Shown: one piece after another, positions 9,919-19,260 of the stretch
Layout of the letters: the number at the start of each line of letters is the position of its first letter
Position numbering within the stretch: position 1 is the first letter of the stretch
DNA from: Burkholderia sp.
GTDB lineage: Bacteria > Pseudomonadota > Gammaproteobacteria > Burkholderiales > Burkholderiaceae
Length of the DNA stretch: 64,000 nt
Assembly (NCBI GenBank): GCA_031253835.1
Contig: JAIRVP010000028.1
Span: forward strand, 1-64,000
Direction: 5' to 3'
The notes under the pieces: generated by a model
Databases searched by the model: none
What the model was told of the DNA's origin: nothing
Seen by the model: the letters and a program-made list of their open reading frames with translations, nothing else
Translations under genes and position numbers: made by a program

Positions 9919-10974
9919 GTGCGCAATTCAACCCTGATGGCCGCGTGCTGCGCGGCAACCTGCATGTGGGCCGCACCGGCCCGCGCGAACGTCCAGATCT
10001 ACGGCGCGCTCGACAGCTTCCTGCAATACGCACGCGTCGGCAGCCAGACGAGCGTCGGCCTGATGAGCGGCGGCGCATCGACGTCGCGCTTCGGCTTCAT
10101 CGGCAGCGAGGATCTCGGCGGCGGCCTGCGTGCGAGCTTCCGCCTCGAAAGCGGCTTCGACCTGATGTCCGGCCGTCAGCAAAGCGCGGCATCGTTCTAC
10201 AACCGCGAGGCCAACGTCGCGATCGGTTCGGCCGACTGGGGGACGATCAAGCTCGGCAAGCAGTATCCGGCGATCGTGCCGGAAGCGGCCGATCCGTTCT
10301 ACCTCGTCGGCCAGTTGTCGCCGTTCGCGAGCACCGCGCTGATCGGCAGCGACCTCGGGCGCGGCGCCGCATCGCTGCCGGGGCGCATCGAGAACGCAAT
10401 CAGCTACAAGACGCCGACCTACGGCGGGCTCGACGTCACCGTGCTCTACGCATTTCGCAACGCGGCGGGCGCGAGCCCGATCGCGAGCAATGCAGGCGCC
10501 GTCGCCAATTTCGCGCGCGGCCCGGTGATGCTGAGCGGCGCATACAACGCGATGTGGGCCGCCACGTCGTCGACACCTGGCAGCGCGCCCGACGGCCCGC
10601 GCACCGACTCGGTGATGGCCAGCGCGTCGTACACGTTCGGCCCGACGCTCGCGTCGTTCGCGTACACGCTGATGCGCCCCACCGCGCCCGGTACGCTCGT
10701 CGCGCAGGTCTACTCGCTGGGCGCGATCTGGCAGCGCGGCCCGCATGCACTGCGTGCCGATCTCGCGTACCGCACGATCGCCGGCCAGGCGAGCCACGCA
10801 CTCGGCGCGCTGCTCGGCTACGACTACCAGTTCTCGAAGCTCACCGGCGTGTATGTGCGAATCGGCGGCTTCAAGAACACCGGACAGTCGGCGCTGTCGT
10901 TCGGCTCCGCACCGATGTCCGCACCCGGCATGAGCAGCACCGTCTTCGCCCTTGGCCTCCGGCAGAAATTCTGA
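9919..10974 (+). CDS. Outer membrane porin, Gram-negative (OmpC/Porin_4 type)
   Basis: A 351-residue beta-barrel porin. A GTG start at 9919 gives a short signal peptide (MRNSTLMAACC... APARA, cleaved before NVQIYGALD); an internal ATG at 9937 is the alternative. The mature N-terminus QIYGALDSFLQY and the SRFGFIGSEDLGGGLRASF segment are hallmarks of burkholderial porins, and the chain ends in aromatic Phe (LGLRQKF), the outer membrane assembly signal. It sits 149 bp after the transporter and 29 bp before the amidohydrolase, so it probably supplies outer membrane entry for the same substrate. The ribosome binding site is weak. Confidence 0.93.
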   Translation: MRNSTLMAACCAATCMWAAPARANVQIYGALDSFLQYARVGSQTSVGLMSGGASTSRFGFIGSEDLGGGLRASFRLESGFDLMSGRQQSAASFYNREANVAIGSADWGTIKLGKQYPAIVPEAADPFYLVGQLSPFASTALIGSDLGRGAASLPGRIENAISYKTPTYGGLDVTVLYAFRNAAGASPIASNAGAVANFARGPVMLSGAYNAMWAATSSTPGSAPDGPRTDSVMASASYTFGPTLASFAYTLMRPTAPGTLVAQVYSLGAIWQRGPHALRADLAYRTIAGQASHALGALLGYDYQFSKLTGVYVRIGGFKNTGQSALSFGSAPMSAPGMSSTVFALGLRQKF

Positions 10975-11003
10975 CCGCGCCAGACTCTTCACAGGAGCAA
11001 TTC

Positions 11004-12422
11004 ATGACTTCACTCGCCCTCGATTTCATCGACAGCCAGCGTACGCAATTCACCGAGCTGTCCGACCGGATCTGGAATCTCGCCGAACTGCGCTACGAGG
11101 AATTCGCGTCGACCGACCTGCACGTCCGGATGCTCGAGGAAGCCGGCTTTCGCGTGACGCGCGGCGTGGCCGACATCCCGACCGCGTTCGTGGCCGAAGC
11201 CGGCCAAGGCGGCCCCGTGATCGGCATCCTCGGCGAATACGATGCGTTGTCCGGGCTCAGCCAGGAAGCCGGCGCACTCACGTGCCGGCCGTCGGGCGAA
11301 ATCTCGAACGGCAACGGCCACGGCTGCGGCCACCACCTGCTCGGCACGGCCGCGCATCTCGCCGCCGCCGCGGTGAAGGCGCATCTCGAACGCACGGGCC
11401 AGCCCGGCACCGTGCGCTTCTACGGCTGCCCGGCCGAGGAAGGCGGTTCAGGCAAGACCTTCATGGCACGCGCGGGCGTGTTCGACGATCTCGACGCCGC
11501 ACTGTCGTGGCATCCGCACGTGTACACCGGCATCTTTCCGGCCGGCTCGCTCGCGAACATCCAGGCGTACTTCCGCTTCACCGGCAAGGCGTCGCACGCA
11601 GCCGCATCGCCGCATCTCGGCCGCAGCGCGCTGGATGCGGTCGAACTGATGAACGTGGGTGTCAACTACCTGCGCGAGCACATGCTGCCCGAGGCACGCG
11701 TGCACTATGCGGTGACGAACACGGGCGGCCTGTCGCCGAACGTCGTGCAGGCGAACGCGGAAGTGCTGTACCTCGTGCGCGCGGCCCGTAACGACCAGGC
11801 GGCCGAGTTGTTCGAACGCGTGAAGAACGTCGCGCGCGGCGCGGCGCTGATGACCGACTGCCAGCTCGAGATCGTGTTCGACAAGGCGTGCTCGAACCTG
11901 CTGGAAAACGCGGTGCTGAACCAGGTCATGTACGGCCACCTGCAGGCGATCGGCACGGCCGGCTTCGACGCGGACGACGCGGCGCTCGCCGATGCCTACC
12001 AGCGCCAGACGCTGACTGCGCAGGATATCGAAACGTCGTCGCGTTCGCTGAACCAGGCGTGGCGCGACCCGAAGGCGCTGTTCGACGGGATCGATCCGTA
12101 CGAGCCCGGCAAGGGCCGCCCGATCTGCGGCTCGACGGACGTCGGCGACGTAAGCTGGGTTACGCCGACCGCGCAATGCCACACGAGCTGCTACGCGTTC
12201 GGCACGCCGCCGCACTCGTGGCAGTGGGTTGCGCAAGGCAAGACGGCGCTCGCGCACAAGGGCATGCTGCTCGCCGCAAAGACGATGGCCGCGACCGCGA
12301 TCGACCTGCTCGGCGCACCGGACACGCTCGCCAGGGCGAAGGCGGAACTGCTCGAACGGCGCGGCGGCCGGCCGTACGTGTGCCCGATTCCGGACGACGT
12401 CGCGCTGCCGTTCCGCCGCTGA
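11004..12422 (+). CDS. M20-family amidohydrolase/peptidase (AbgB-like)
   Basis: A 472-residue metal-dependent amidohydrolase of family M20, closest in style to AbgB (p-aminobenzoyl-glutamate hydrolase) and aminoacyl-conjugate hydrolases. GEYDALSG and GHGCGHHLLGTAA contain metal-ligand residues, PAEEGGSGKT holds the catalytic Glu pair, and the dimerisation domain (FRFTGKASHAAASPHLGRSA) interrupts the peptidase fold. A good AGGAG lies 7 nt before ATG 11004. With the upstream MHS transporter and porin it forms an uptake-and-hydrolysis unit for an N-acyl amino acid or similar amide. Which amide is open: p-aminobenzoyl-glutamate or an indole-acetyl conjugate are possibilities, neither shown. Confidence 0.92.
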   Translation: MTSLALDFIDSQRTQFTELSDRIWNLAELRYEEFASTDLHVRMLEEAGFRVTRGVADIPTAFVAEAGQGGPVIGILGEYDALSGLSQEAGALTCRPSGEISNGNGHGCGHHLLGTAAHLAAAAVKAHLERTGQPGTVRFYGCPAEEGGSGKTFMARAGVFDDLDAALSWHPHVYTGIFPAGSLANIQAYFRFTGKASHAAASPHLGRSALDAVELMNVGVNYLREHMLPEARVHYAVTNTGGLSPNVVQANAEVLYLVRAARNDQAAELFERVKNVARGAALMTDCQLEIVFDKACSNLLENAVLNQVMYGHLQAIGTAGFDADDAALADAYQRQTLTAQDIETSSRSLNQAWRDPKALFDGIDPYEPGKGRPICGSTDVGDVSWVTPTAQCHTSCYAFGTPPHSWQWVAQGKTALAHKGMLLAAKTMAATAIDLLGAPDTLARAKAELLERRGGRPYVCPIPDDVALPFRR

Positions 12423-12440
12423 GCACGCAATGCAGCGCCG

Positions 12441-13412
12441 TCACGCGAGCGCGGGCGGTGCAGCCTGGCTGACGTCGACGCGTTTCGGCAGGATGCCGGC
12501 CTGGTAGAATACATCCGCGATGCGCTGCTGATACGCAAGCGTGTCGCGCGTGACGGGCTCGACGCCGAAGCGCGCGCGGCGAAACGCGAGCGCGACGGCC
12601 GGCTCCGGAATCCCCCAGAGTTTCGAGAACTCTGCCGCGCCCTGCGCGCGGTTCGCATCGAGCCAGCGCTGAACGGTCGTCAATTCCGACACGGCGACGT
12701 CGAGCACGTCGGCATTGTGCTGCGCATACGTGCGCGACGCGAAGTAGTAGCCGCGATTCTCGACGAGCCCCGTGCCGTCCGCGACGATACGCGCGCCGAA
12801 CGCCTGCTGGACGACCGCGAGAAACGGATCCCAGATGATCCACGCATCGACCGAGCGGTTCTCGAATGCGGCGCGCGCGTCGGACGGCGACAGCCAGACC
12901 GGCGTGACGTCCGCATAGCTGAGCTTCGCGGCCTGCAGCAGCCGGACCAGCAGGAAATGCGTATTCGATCCCTTCACCAGCGCGATACGCTTGCCACGCA
13001 AGTCCGCAAAGGTCTTGACCGGCGAATCCTTCGGGACGATCAACGCCTCGGCCGCGGGACCGGACGGTGTCTGCGCGTAATAGACGAGCGGCGCGCCGGC
13101 CGCGAGCGCGAAGATCGGCGGCGCTTCGCCGACGTCGCCGAAGTCGATCGATCCCGCGTTCAGCGCCTCGAGTTGCGGTGGCCCCGACGGGAATTCGGTC
13201 CACGTGACATTCACGCCGAGCGTCGCGAGCTTGCCTTGCAGCGTGCCGCGCGCCTTCAGCAGGCTGAGCGGCCCTTTCTGATATCCGATGCGCAACGTGC
13301 GCGTGCCCGCCGCGCTCGCCAGCGCCAAGCCTGGGAGCGCCGCGGCGCCTGCCGCCATCGCCAGGCCGGCATGAAGGAGCCGGCGGCGGGTTCTGGAGTG
13401 TCGATCTGCCAT
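12441..13412 (-). CDS. ABC transporter substrate-binding protein, aliphatic sulfonate type (SsuA-like)
   Basis: A 323-residue periplasmic binding protein of the SsuA/ThiY-like family. The N-terminus carries a twin-arginine-like signal (RTRRRLLHAGLAMAAG, cleavage near ALASA). The mature start TRTLRIGYQKGPLSLLKARG and the segments SIDFGDVGEAPPIFALAAG and GKRIALVKGSNTHFLL are diagnostic. The start at 13412 is chosen by signal-peptide logic; the ribosome binding site is weak. No ATPase or permease gene is adjacent, so it is an orphan that must use components from elsewhere. It converges on the M20 gene 18 bp away. The LysR gene upstream on the same strand may regulate it. Confidence 0.9.
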   Translation of the reverse strand: MADRHSRTRRRLLHAGLAMAAGAAALPGLALASAAGTRTLRIGYQKGPLSLLKARGTLQGKLATLGVNVTWTEFPSGPPQLEALNAGSIDFGDVGEAPPIFALAAGAPLVYYAQTPSGPAAEALIVPKDSPVKTFADLRGKRIALVKGSNTHFLLVRLLQAAKLSYADVTPVWLSPSDARAAFENRSVDAWIIWDPFLAVVQQAFGARIVADGTGLVENRGYYFASRTYAQHNADVLDVAVSELTTVQRWLDANRAQGAAEFSKLWGIPEPAVALAFRRARFGVEPVTRDTLAYQQRIADVFYQAGILPKRVDVSQAAPPALA

Positions 13413-13639
13413 GTCGTTTCGGGTTCGATGACGCGTGCACGGATGGGCACGCGCCTGCCAGGAGGCAGGTCGATCCGATTCTAGAAGGCCGGCGCCGCGC
13501 ATCGAACCAACGATGTTCGATATCGAAAGCAAGCGTTTTCATAAGGGCGCGCCGGTTGCACGGGGAACGTTTCCCGGACCGGCGCACGCTCGTAGCCGGC
13601 ACCCGTCTAAAATACAGGACTGCAAATTATCTTTACCGG

Positions 13640-14590
13640 TCAGGCATTGCGCGATGCGCAGGACGCGGTCAGTGCAGCCTCGTCGGCTGCCAGCAACTCG
13701 GGCACGCATTCGCGCAGGAAGTCGACGAACGTGCGGATCTTCGCGTCGAGATACTGGCGCGACGCGTACAGCGTGTAGACCGTCAGCTTCTGCAACCGGT
13801 ATTCGGGCAGCACGCGCACCAGCGCACCGCTCGCGAGCCCGGGCAGCGCGGCCGACATCGGCAGCGAGCCGATCCCGAGGCCGGCACGCAGCGCGGCGCC
13901 GAGCGCATCGGCGATGTTTACCTGGAAATCCGGCAACGGCAGGTCGAACGTTTCGCGTCCGTTGGGGCCGTCGAGATGCCAGCGGTCGCGCGGAAAGAGC
14001 GGCGTGACGATCTGCAGGCACGCATGCCCTTCGAGGTCGCTCACCGTGTGCGGCGTGCCGCGCGCCTTCAGGTACGCGGGCGACGCGCACAGCACGCTGC
14101 CCACGTCGCCGAGCCGCTGCGACACAAGCCCGGAATCGGGCAGCTCGGTCGTACTCAATTGCAGTGATACGTCGTAGCCTTCGTCGATGATGTCGGGCAC
14201 GTGCTGCGACAGCGTCAGCTCGACCGCAACCGACGGATAGCGCTCGCGGTAGCGCACGACCGCGGGCACCACGTAGGACTGGCCGAAACTCGTCGTCGCG
14301 TGAACGTGCAGCCGTCCCGACGGTTTCGCCTGTGCGTCGGCCGCCTCGGCTTCCGCTTCGTCGATATAGCCGAGGATGCGCTGGCAGCGGTCGAGATAGC
14401 GCTGCCCGGCGTCGGTCAGCGCGATGCGGCGCGTGCTGCGGTTGAGCAGGCGCGTGCGCAGATGCGTTTCGAGTTGCGCGACCGAGCGCGATGCGTAGGC
14501 CGTCGTGATGTCCAGGCGGTGGGCCGCGCTCGTGAAGCTGCCCTCCTCCGCGACCCGGACGAAAATGCGCATCATCTGTAACGTGTCCAT
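13640..14590 (-). CDS. LysR-family regulator
   Basis: A 316-residue LysR regulator of the large proteobacterial DsdC/CrgA-like group: HTH in RVAEEGSFTSAAHRLDITTAYAS, then the effector domain (HVHATTSFGQSYVVPAVVRY). ATG 14590 has an AGG-containing element just upstream. It lies 227 bp upstream of the sulfonate-type binding protein gene in the same direction. No divergent partner is close: the purA gene upstream runs the same way, 303 bp off. Its target is therefore uncertain. Confidence 0.9.
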   Translation of the reverse strand: MDTLQMMRIFVRVAEEGSFTSAAHRLDITTAYASRSVAQLETHLRTRLLNRSTRRIALTDAGQRYLDRCQRILGYIDEAEAEAADAQAKPSGRLHVHATTSFGQSYVVPAVVRYRERYPSVAVELTLSQHVPDIIDEGYDVSLQLSTTELPDSGLVSQRLGDVGSVLCASPAYLKARGTPHTVSDLEGHACLQIVTPLFPRDRWHLDGPNGRETFDLPLPDFQVNIADALGAALRAGLGIGSLPMSAALPGLASGALVRVLPEYRLQKLTVYTLYASRQYLDAKIRTFVDFLRECVPELLAADEAALTASCASRNA

Positions 14591-14893
14591 CGACCTGTCC
14601 CCGGGATTGAGATCACGTCGCGCCGCCGTGCGGCCTGGGTGCCGGCGGCTCCGGCACCGGCCGGTCTGGCGCGAATTGTGCGGAACAGTACAGCAGCGCT
14701 GCAGGCGTGTCCAGTTCGCCGTACGCGGCGTGATCCGGATGCCGAATCGTGTCGCGGAACCGCTTGTCTCGCTGCTTCCGGGCCACGCGTGCACGCGACC
14801 GAATGGGCCAGCAGGCAGACGGCATCGGGCCGGCAAAAACTACTCGCCGTCCGCGAAGCCGCAGCGCAATTTACGTCCTTCCTGGCTCGCGCG
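14591..14893. other. Intergenic, nothing identified
   Basis: 303 bp between purA and the LysR gene, both on the minus strand. It presumably holds the purA transcript end and the LysR promoter, but I see no convincing hairpin with a T-run or clear -35/-10 pair. Confidence 0.4.
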
Positions 14894-16192
14894 TTACGCA
14901 GCCGCTGCCCCATCGAAAGGATTGCGCAGCACGATCGTGTCGTCACGCTCCGCGCCGGTCGTGATCATCGACACCGGCGCGCCCGCAACTGCTTCGACGC
15001 GCGCGATGAATTCCTGCGCGGCGCGCGGCAGCGCCGCACGCTCGCGCACGCCCTTCACGGTGCCGTGCCAGCCGTCGAATCGTTCGTATACAGGCGTCGC
15101 GCGCGACTGCGCATCGAGGCTCGCAGGCAGATGATCGACACGCGCACCGTCGAGCTCGTAACCGACGCACAGCTCGATGAACGCGAAGCCGTCGAGCACG
15201 TCGAGCTTCGTGAGCGCGAGCGAATCGATGCCCGAGATCCTGACGGCCTGGCGCAGCTGTGCGGCATCGAGCCAGCCGCAGCGTCGCGGCCGGCCCGTGT
15301 TGACGCCGAATTCCTGCCCGCGCGCACGCAGCGTTTCGCCGGTGGCGTCGTTCAGCTCCGTGAGGAACGGGCCGCCGCCGACACGCGTCGCATACGCCTT
15401 GGTCACGCCCAGTACATGGCCGAGCTTCGATGCGCCGAGGCCGGTGCCGGCCGCCGCGGCCGACGCCACGGTGCCCGACGACGTCACGAACGGGTACGTG
15501 CCCCAGTCGATATCCAGCATCACGGCCTGCGAACCCTCGAACAGGATGCGCTCGCCGCGATCGGTCGCGTCGTTGAGGTCGGCCCAGACGGGGCGCACGA
15601 ACGGCAGGATCTGCGGTGCAAGCGCGACCAGCGTCGCCAGCATCGCGTCGCGGTCCTGCTCGTCGAGCCCGAGGCCGCGAAACCACGCGTTGTGGTGGTC
15701 AACGAGCACGTCGAGCTTCGCGGCAAGCCGGCTAGGTTCCGCGAGATCGCCGACGCGCAGCCCGCGACGCCCGACCTTGTCCTCGTAAGCCGGCCCGATC
15801 CCGCGCAGCGTGGTGCCGATCGGTTCGCGCCGCAGACGCTCCTGCGCCTGGTCGATTGCGCGATGAATCGGCAGCACCAGCGTCGCGTTCTCGGCGATCG
15901 ACAGATTGTCCGGCGTCACCGACAGCCCAAGCTCGGCCATCCGCCCGATTTCCGCGAGCAGCGCTTCCGGATCGAGCGCCACGCCGTTGCCGATCACGCC
16001 GCGCTTGCCGCGCACGACGCCGCTCGGCAGCAGCGCGAGCTTGTACGTCTTGTCGCCGACGACCAGCGTATGGCCCGCGTTGTGGCCGCCGTTGTAGCGC
16101 GCGACGAGATCGGCCTGGGCCGCCAGCCAGTCCACGACGCGCCCCTTCCCTTCGTCGCCCCATTGGGCGCCCACTACCACCACGTTCGGCAT
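14894..16192 (-). CDS. purA: Adenylosuccinate synthetase, divergent paralogue
   Basis: A 432-residue adenylosuccinate synthetase, normal length. It joins IMP and aspartate with GTP in the first committed AMP step. Key motifs are present: [12 protein letters not shown] (catalytic Asp and phosphate loop), NGGHNAGHT (catalytic His), [19 protein letters not shown] and [10 protein letters not shown] (guanine recognition). Start ATG 16192 has GGAG 8 nt upstream. Several stretches differ from standard bacterial Pur[15 protein letters not shown] where SSNTTAGGVATGSG is usual, and [12 protein letters not shown] where TTGRRRRTGWLD is usual. The housekeeping copy is expected on the main chromosome, so this is probably an accessory isozyme. 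It is divergent from a GcvA-type LysR gene that may control it. Confidence 0.95.
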   Translation of the reverse strand: MPNVVVVGAQWGDEGKGRVVDWLAAQADLVARYNGGHNAGHTLVVGDKTYKLALLPSGVVRGKRGVIGNGVALDPEALLAEIGRMAELGLSVTPDNLSIAENATLVLPIHRAIDQAQERLRREPIGTTLRGIGPAYEDKVGRRGLRVGDLAEPSRLAAKLDVLVDHHNAWFRGLGLDEQDRDAMLATLVALAPQILPFVRPVWADLNDATDRGERILFEGSQAVMLDIDWGTYPFVTSSGTVASAAAAGTGLGASKLGHVLGVTKAYATRVGGGPFLTELNDATGETLRARGQEFGVNTGRPRRCGWLDAAQLRQAVRISGIDSLALTKLDVLDGFAFIELCVGYELDGARVDHLPASLDAQSRATPVYERFDGWHGTVKGVRERAALPRAAQEFIARVEAVAGAPVSMITTGAERDDTIVLRNPFDGAAAA

Positions 16193-16303
16193 GCTCCGCA
16201 CTCCATGTGAGAAATTCAGACACTCGTTCGGCCGAGCCGGCCGTTTGTGTGCCATATTGGCGGAGCTGGATTGCCCGATCAAACGATTAAACCTGAACCT
16301 TCG

Positions 16304-16320
16304 CGTGAGTAAATATCACG
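16304..16320. promoter_or_regulatory. Candidate LysR operator between purA and lysR (CGTGA-N7-TCACG)
   Basis: A perfect 5-bp inverted repeat with an AT-rich 7-bp centre (GTAAATA) ends 12 bp before the LysR start codon. It fits an autoregulatory LysR site that could also act on divergent purA. Confidence 0.45.
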
Positions 16321-16332
16321 TGAAACGATGCA

Positions 16333-17238
16333 ATGGCCCGACGACTCCCTCCGTTGAATTCACTGCGCGCGTTCGAAGCCGCCGCGCGGCTCGGCAGTTT
16401 CACGCTGGCCGCCGACGAGCTGTGCGTGACGCACGGCGCGATCAGCCGGCACGTGCAGCAACTGGAGGCGTGGCTCGGGCGGCCGCTGTTCGAGCGCCAC
16501 AACCGGCGCGTCGAGCTGACCGACGCCGGCCGTGCGTATCTCGCCGAGGTCGGCGCATCGTTCGACCGGATCGCGCTCGCCACCGCGCAGCACTTCGGTC
16601 ACGCGCAGCAGCGCGTGCTGCGCGTCAGCGCGCCCGCGACGTTTTCGCTGCGCTGGCTCGTGCCGAAGCTGTCGTCGTTCCAGGTCGCCCATCCGGCCAT
16701 CGAGGTGCGGTTGTCGACGTCGAACGAGCCGATCGAGAAACTGCGCGACAACGTCGACCTGATCGTGCGCGGTGGCCCGCAAGCGATCGACGGGTACGTC
16801 GCCGAGGAATTCCTGTCCGAAGTGCGGTTGCCGGTGTGCGCGCCGAAGCTGCTGGAAGGCCGGCCGTTGGCAACACCCGCCGATCTCGCGGGCTTTACGC
16901 TGCTGCACGCGGCAACCTATCCCGGCATGTGGCCCGAGTGGCTCGCGGCGGCCGGGCATCCGCATCTCGTGCCGCGACACTCGCTCACGCTCGAGCATTT
17001 CTACCTGACACTGCAAGGCGCACTCGACGGGCTCGGTGTCGCAATGGGACCGATCGCGCTCGTCGCCGACGACATCGCCGAAGGCCGGCTCGTGCAGCCG
17101 TTCAGTGAACCGGCGCTGCCGCCGTGGCGCTACTTCACGTACGTGGCATCCGCGCGTGCGAACGACGATGCCGTGCGTGCATTCAAGGACTGGCTGAAAG
17201 TGACGGGGAACGCGACTGCGCCGGACGGGCGGCACTGA
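16333..17238 (+). CDS. LysR-family regulator, GcvA type
   Basis: A 301-residue regulator with the GcvA-like opening PPLNSLRAFEAAARLGSFT and HTH AADELCVTHGAISRHVQQLE. The effector domain includes LRWLVPKLSSFQVAHP and DLIVRGGPQAIDGY, both usual in this subgroup. ATG 16333. It is divergent from the purA paralogue across 140 bp that hold a dyad, and is the best candidate regulator of that gene. It converges with the DUF4148 gene, with a strong hairpin between. Confidence 0.92.
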   Translation: MARRLPPLNSLRAFEAAARLGSFTLAADELCVTHGAISRHVQQLEAWLGRPLFERHNRRVELTDAGRAYLAEVGASFDRIALATAQHFGHAQQRVLRVSAPATFSLRWLVPKLSSFQVAHPAIEVRLSTSNEPIEKLRDNVDLIVRGGPQAIDGYVAEEFLSEVRLPVCAPKLLEGRPLATPADLAGFTLLHAATYPGMWPEWLAAAGHPHLVPRHSLTLEHFYLTLQGALDGLGVAMGPIALVADDIAEGRLVQPFSEPALPPWRYFTYVASARANDDAVRAFKDWLKVTGNATAPDGRH

Positions 17239-17346
17239 CCGCTTCGAGGAGTCGGTCGTGCGCAGCGAGAAAGGAAGGATTCCGAATCAAATGACGAAAA
17301 TTCACGGAACGTGATTTCCGGTGTGCCTCGTGTCATCGTGATGCAC

Positions 17347-17380
17347 GCGGCAAGCCGCGGTGCGAGCCGCGGCTTGCCGC
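17347..17380. terminator. Strong inverted repeat between convergent genes, likely bidirectional terminator
   Basis: A perfect 14-bp GC-rich stem (17347-17360 with 17367-17380) and a 6-nt loop lies between the convergent LysR and DUF4148 genes, 10 bp past the latter's stop. There is no long T-run on either side, so it may work as an RNA-stabilising or Rho-assisted end. Confidence 0.65.
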
Positions 17381-17390
17381 CTGGCGACGC

Positions 17391-17705
17391 TTACTGGCTT
17401 GCTGCAGCGCCGGCTTTCTTCTCTGCGTTCTGCAGGTTCTGCGGATAGTTCGGATCATTGGCCGCCGGCTTGTAACCGGCATCTTCGAGTTTCTTCAGCT
17501 CGGCGGTGTTCTTCGCGCGTGCCGCCTTGTGCTCGGCCTTGCGTTTGGCCTTGGCCGCCTTGCGTGCCTCGCTCTTCGCTGCCTTGGCATCCTGCGCAGC
17601 AGGTGCGCTGGCGGCGTCGGTCTGTGCAAACGCGGGAGCTGCCGAGCCGAGCAGGAAAGCAGCTGCAGTAGCAGCCAGCGCGAGTTTTCTGATCTGGATT
17701 TGCAT
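17391..17705 (-). CDS. Small secreted DUF4148 protein
   Basis: A 104-residue periplasmic protein. ATG 17705 has GAGAG 7 nt upstream; further in-frame starts exist but this one gives a clean signal peptide (MQIQIRKLALAATAAAFLLG, cleaved after AFAQ). The middle is highly charged and Lys/Ala-rich (KAAKSEARKAAKAKRKAEHKA), probably helical. The end ELKKLEDAGYKPAANDPNYP matches the DUF4148 motif found in many small burkholderial proteins, usually in several copies per genome and of unknown function. It is the last recognisable gene before the replication origin. Confidence 0.85.
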   Translation of the reverse strand: MQIQIRKLALAATAAAFLLGSAAPAFAQTDAASAPAAQDAKAAKSEARKAAKAKRKAEHKAARAKNTAELKKLEDAGYKPAANDPNYPQNLQNAEKKAGAAASQ

Positions 17706-19004
17706 TGCTGAACTCTCTTTTTTGATGACTATCACGGATTGAAGAACCATCGAGATACCGCCCCTGTCCTGATCGGTCGTCATGTCGCGATCAGGACCTG
17801 TGCATCATAACCGCGTCGCGAAAAATGTGGCGTGAACGTGATGAAGGAATCGGGATACACGTATGGGAGACGACAGGGACGCTGTATCGCACACGTCGGT
17901 AACGTCGATGGGTTGTGCACGCACAGTACGATGCACGACATCGACGGCTGTTTCACCGGTGGTGATGCCGACACGCTCATGCGTGCCGTGAGTCGCCTCG
18001 CGCATCCATGATCACCACAGCAGCAGTCGGCCTGTGCGCCACGTCGTCATTCGACGCGGCTCGAGCGACGGTTCCTCCCATAAACGACCACGATTCGGTT
18101 CCTCCGGCAGTCAACGCGATCGCGTCGAGTCGCCGCGCTGTGATGTCGGTGGTTACCTGTGGCTTTGGTTACCTGTCGAGGCGAGGATCGTCATCGACCG
18201 GCAGGTATGACGAAAAGCCGAACATTGTGCGTGGAGTGAAGACCTCGGCCGACATCGCTTCACGCATGCGTCGACGGGCTGCGCAAATGCATGGCACTCG
18301 CCTGGCTGACATTGTTGTGGTGTCGCCGTCGCGAGACAGCTTGTCGATACGTGCTGCCGTGTCTGCGGATGCATCGCTGACAGCGTGCGTTCGCCACAGG
18401 CTTTTCATTTGATCGCTCCGGTGGCCCGGTGGCTGAACGGTCCCGTGATCTTCACAGCTTGCTGATACCTGCCGCAATGCAGATCGGTGAGCTTTTACGG
18501 GATCGGGACATTCCGGAGGGTGAGCATGTTCGGGAGCCACTCGCCATTCGACTACGGTGAGCCTCGTCATCGTCCGAATCTTCACGTTGGCTTGCAACGA
18601 TCTCGGGATCGGTCCAGGAGCCGGCGACCTGTGCGGATGGCGTTTCGGCATCCGGATCGCTCCCGGTCGGTTGTGCGGGCCTCTCGTCGCTTGCCAGGGC
18701 CACAGCTCGACGCCTCGGTTGATGCAAAGGTAGAAAATTGGAAGGCTGCCGCGTGGCGAAGCAGCCCCGGGGCGATTTCCTCTGTGCACGGTCCACAGGC
18801 TAAATTTGTCGAAACGCACCGGCAGGCGATCGGTAAATACTTGTCTGCGGAGGTGGAAGCACGAGTACAAAAAACCACTCGCATGCCATCCACGATGATT
18901 TCGAACTGCCGCGGGCCAATCTGAAGACATCGGCCGCCCTGGTTGCGAACCTGCTCTGCGAGTCAATCACAGCTGCGCGGGTGATTGCGAAGCGGATTTT
19001 TCGG
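17706..19004. other. Origin-flanking region without a confident gene
   Basis: About 1.3 kb between the DUF4148 gene and the iterons. Frames exist on both strands (18008-18412 plus; 18169-18966 minus), but codon use lacks the strong GC3 bias of neighbours and no family is recognised. The minus frame from about 18410 (MKSLWRTHAVSDASADTAARI) reads most like protein and might be a small or decayed gene. A lone iteron-like sequence lies at 18076-18092 (minus strand, GTTTATGGGA core), and GGTTACCTGT occurs twice, at 18151-18160 and 18167-18176, resembling iteron left halves. Confidence 0.5.
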
Positions 19005-19260
19005 TCCCATAAACGGGAACCTGTATGCCGAATCGGAGGATTTCTTGGCGATTTCCTCCCATAGGTTTCTACGTTTCGGTGTTTGTGAGTAGGCACTCAC
19101 CTCTCGGGGATGCCTTGTCAGGCCTGAAGCCCTCGCGGAACAAGGCGTCAACCTCATGTTCGGCACGCCTGGATCGACAGTTCGACGGGTTTTCCGTACC
19201 ACAGACGGCTCCCATTGGTAGCGGTTTATGGGGTTCGTCTTTCTGTGGCAGCACACGTGT

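Noticed and set aside
18008..18412. 134-codon plus-strand frame next to the origin
   Set aside because: Weak third-position bias and no recognisable domain; kept only as part of the unassigned region.
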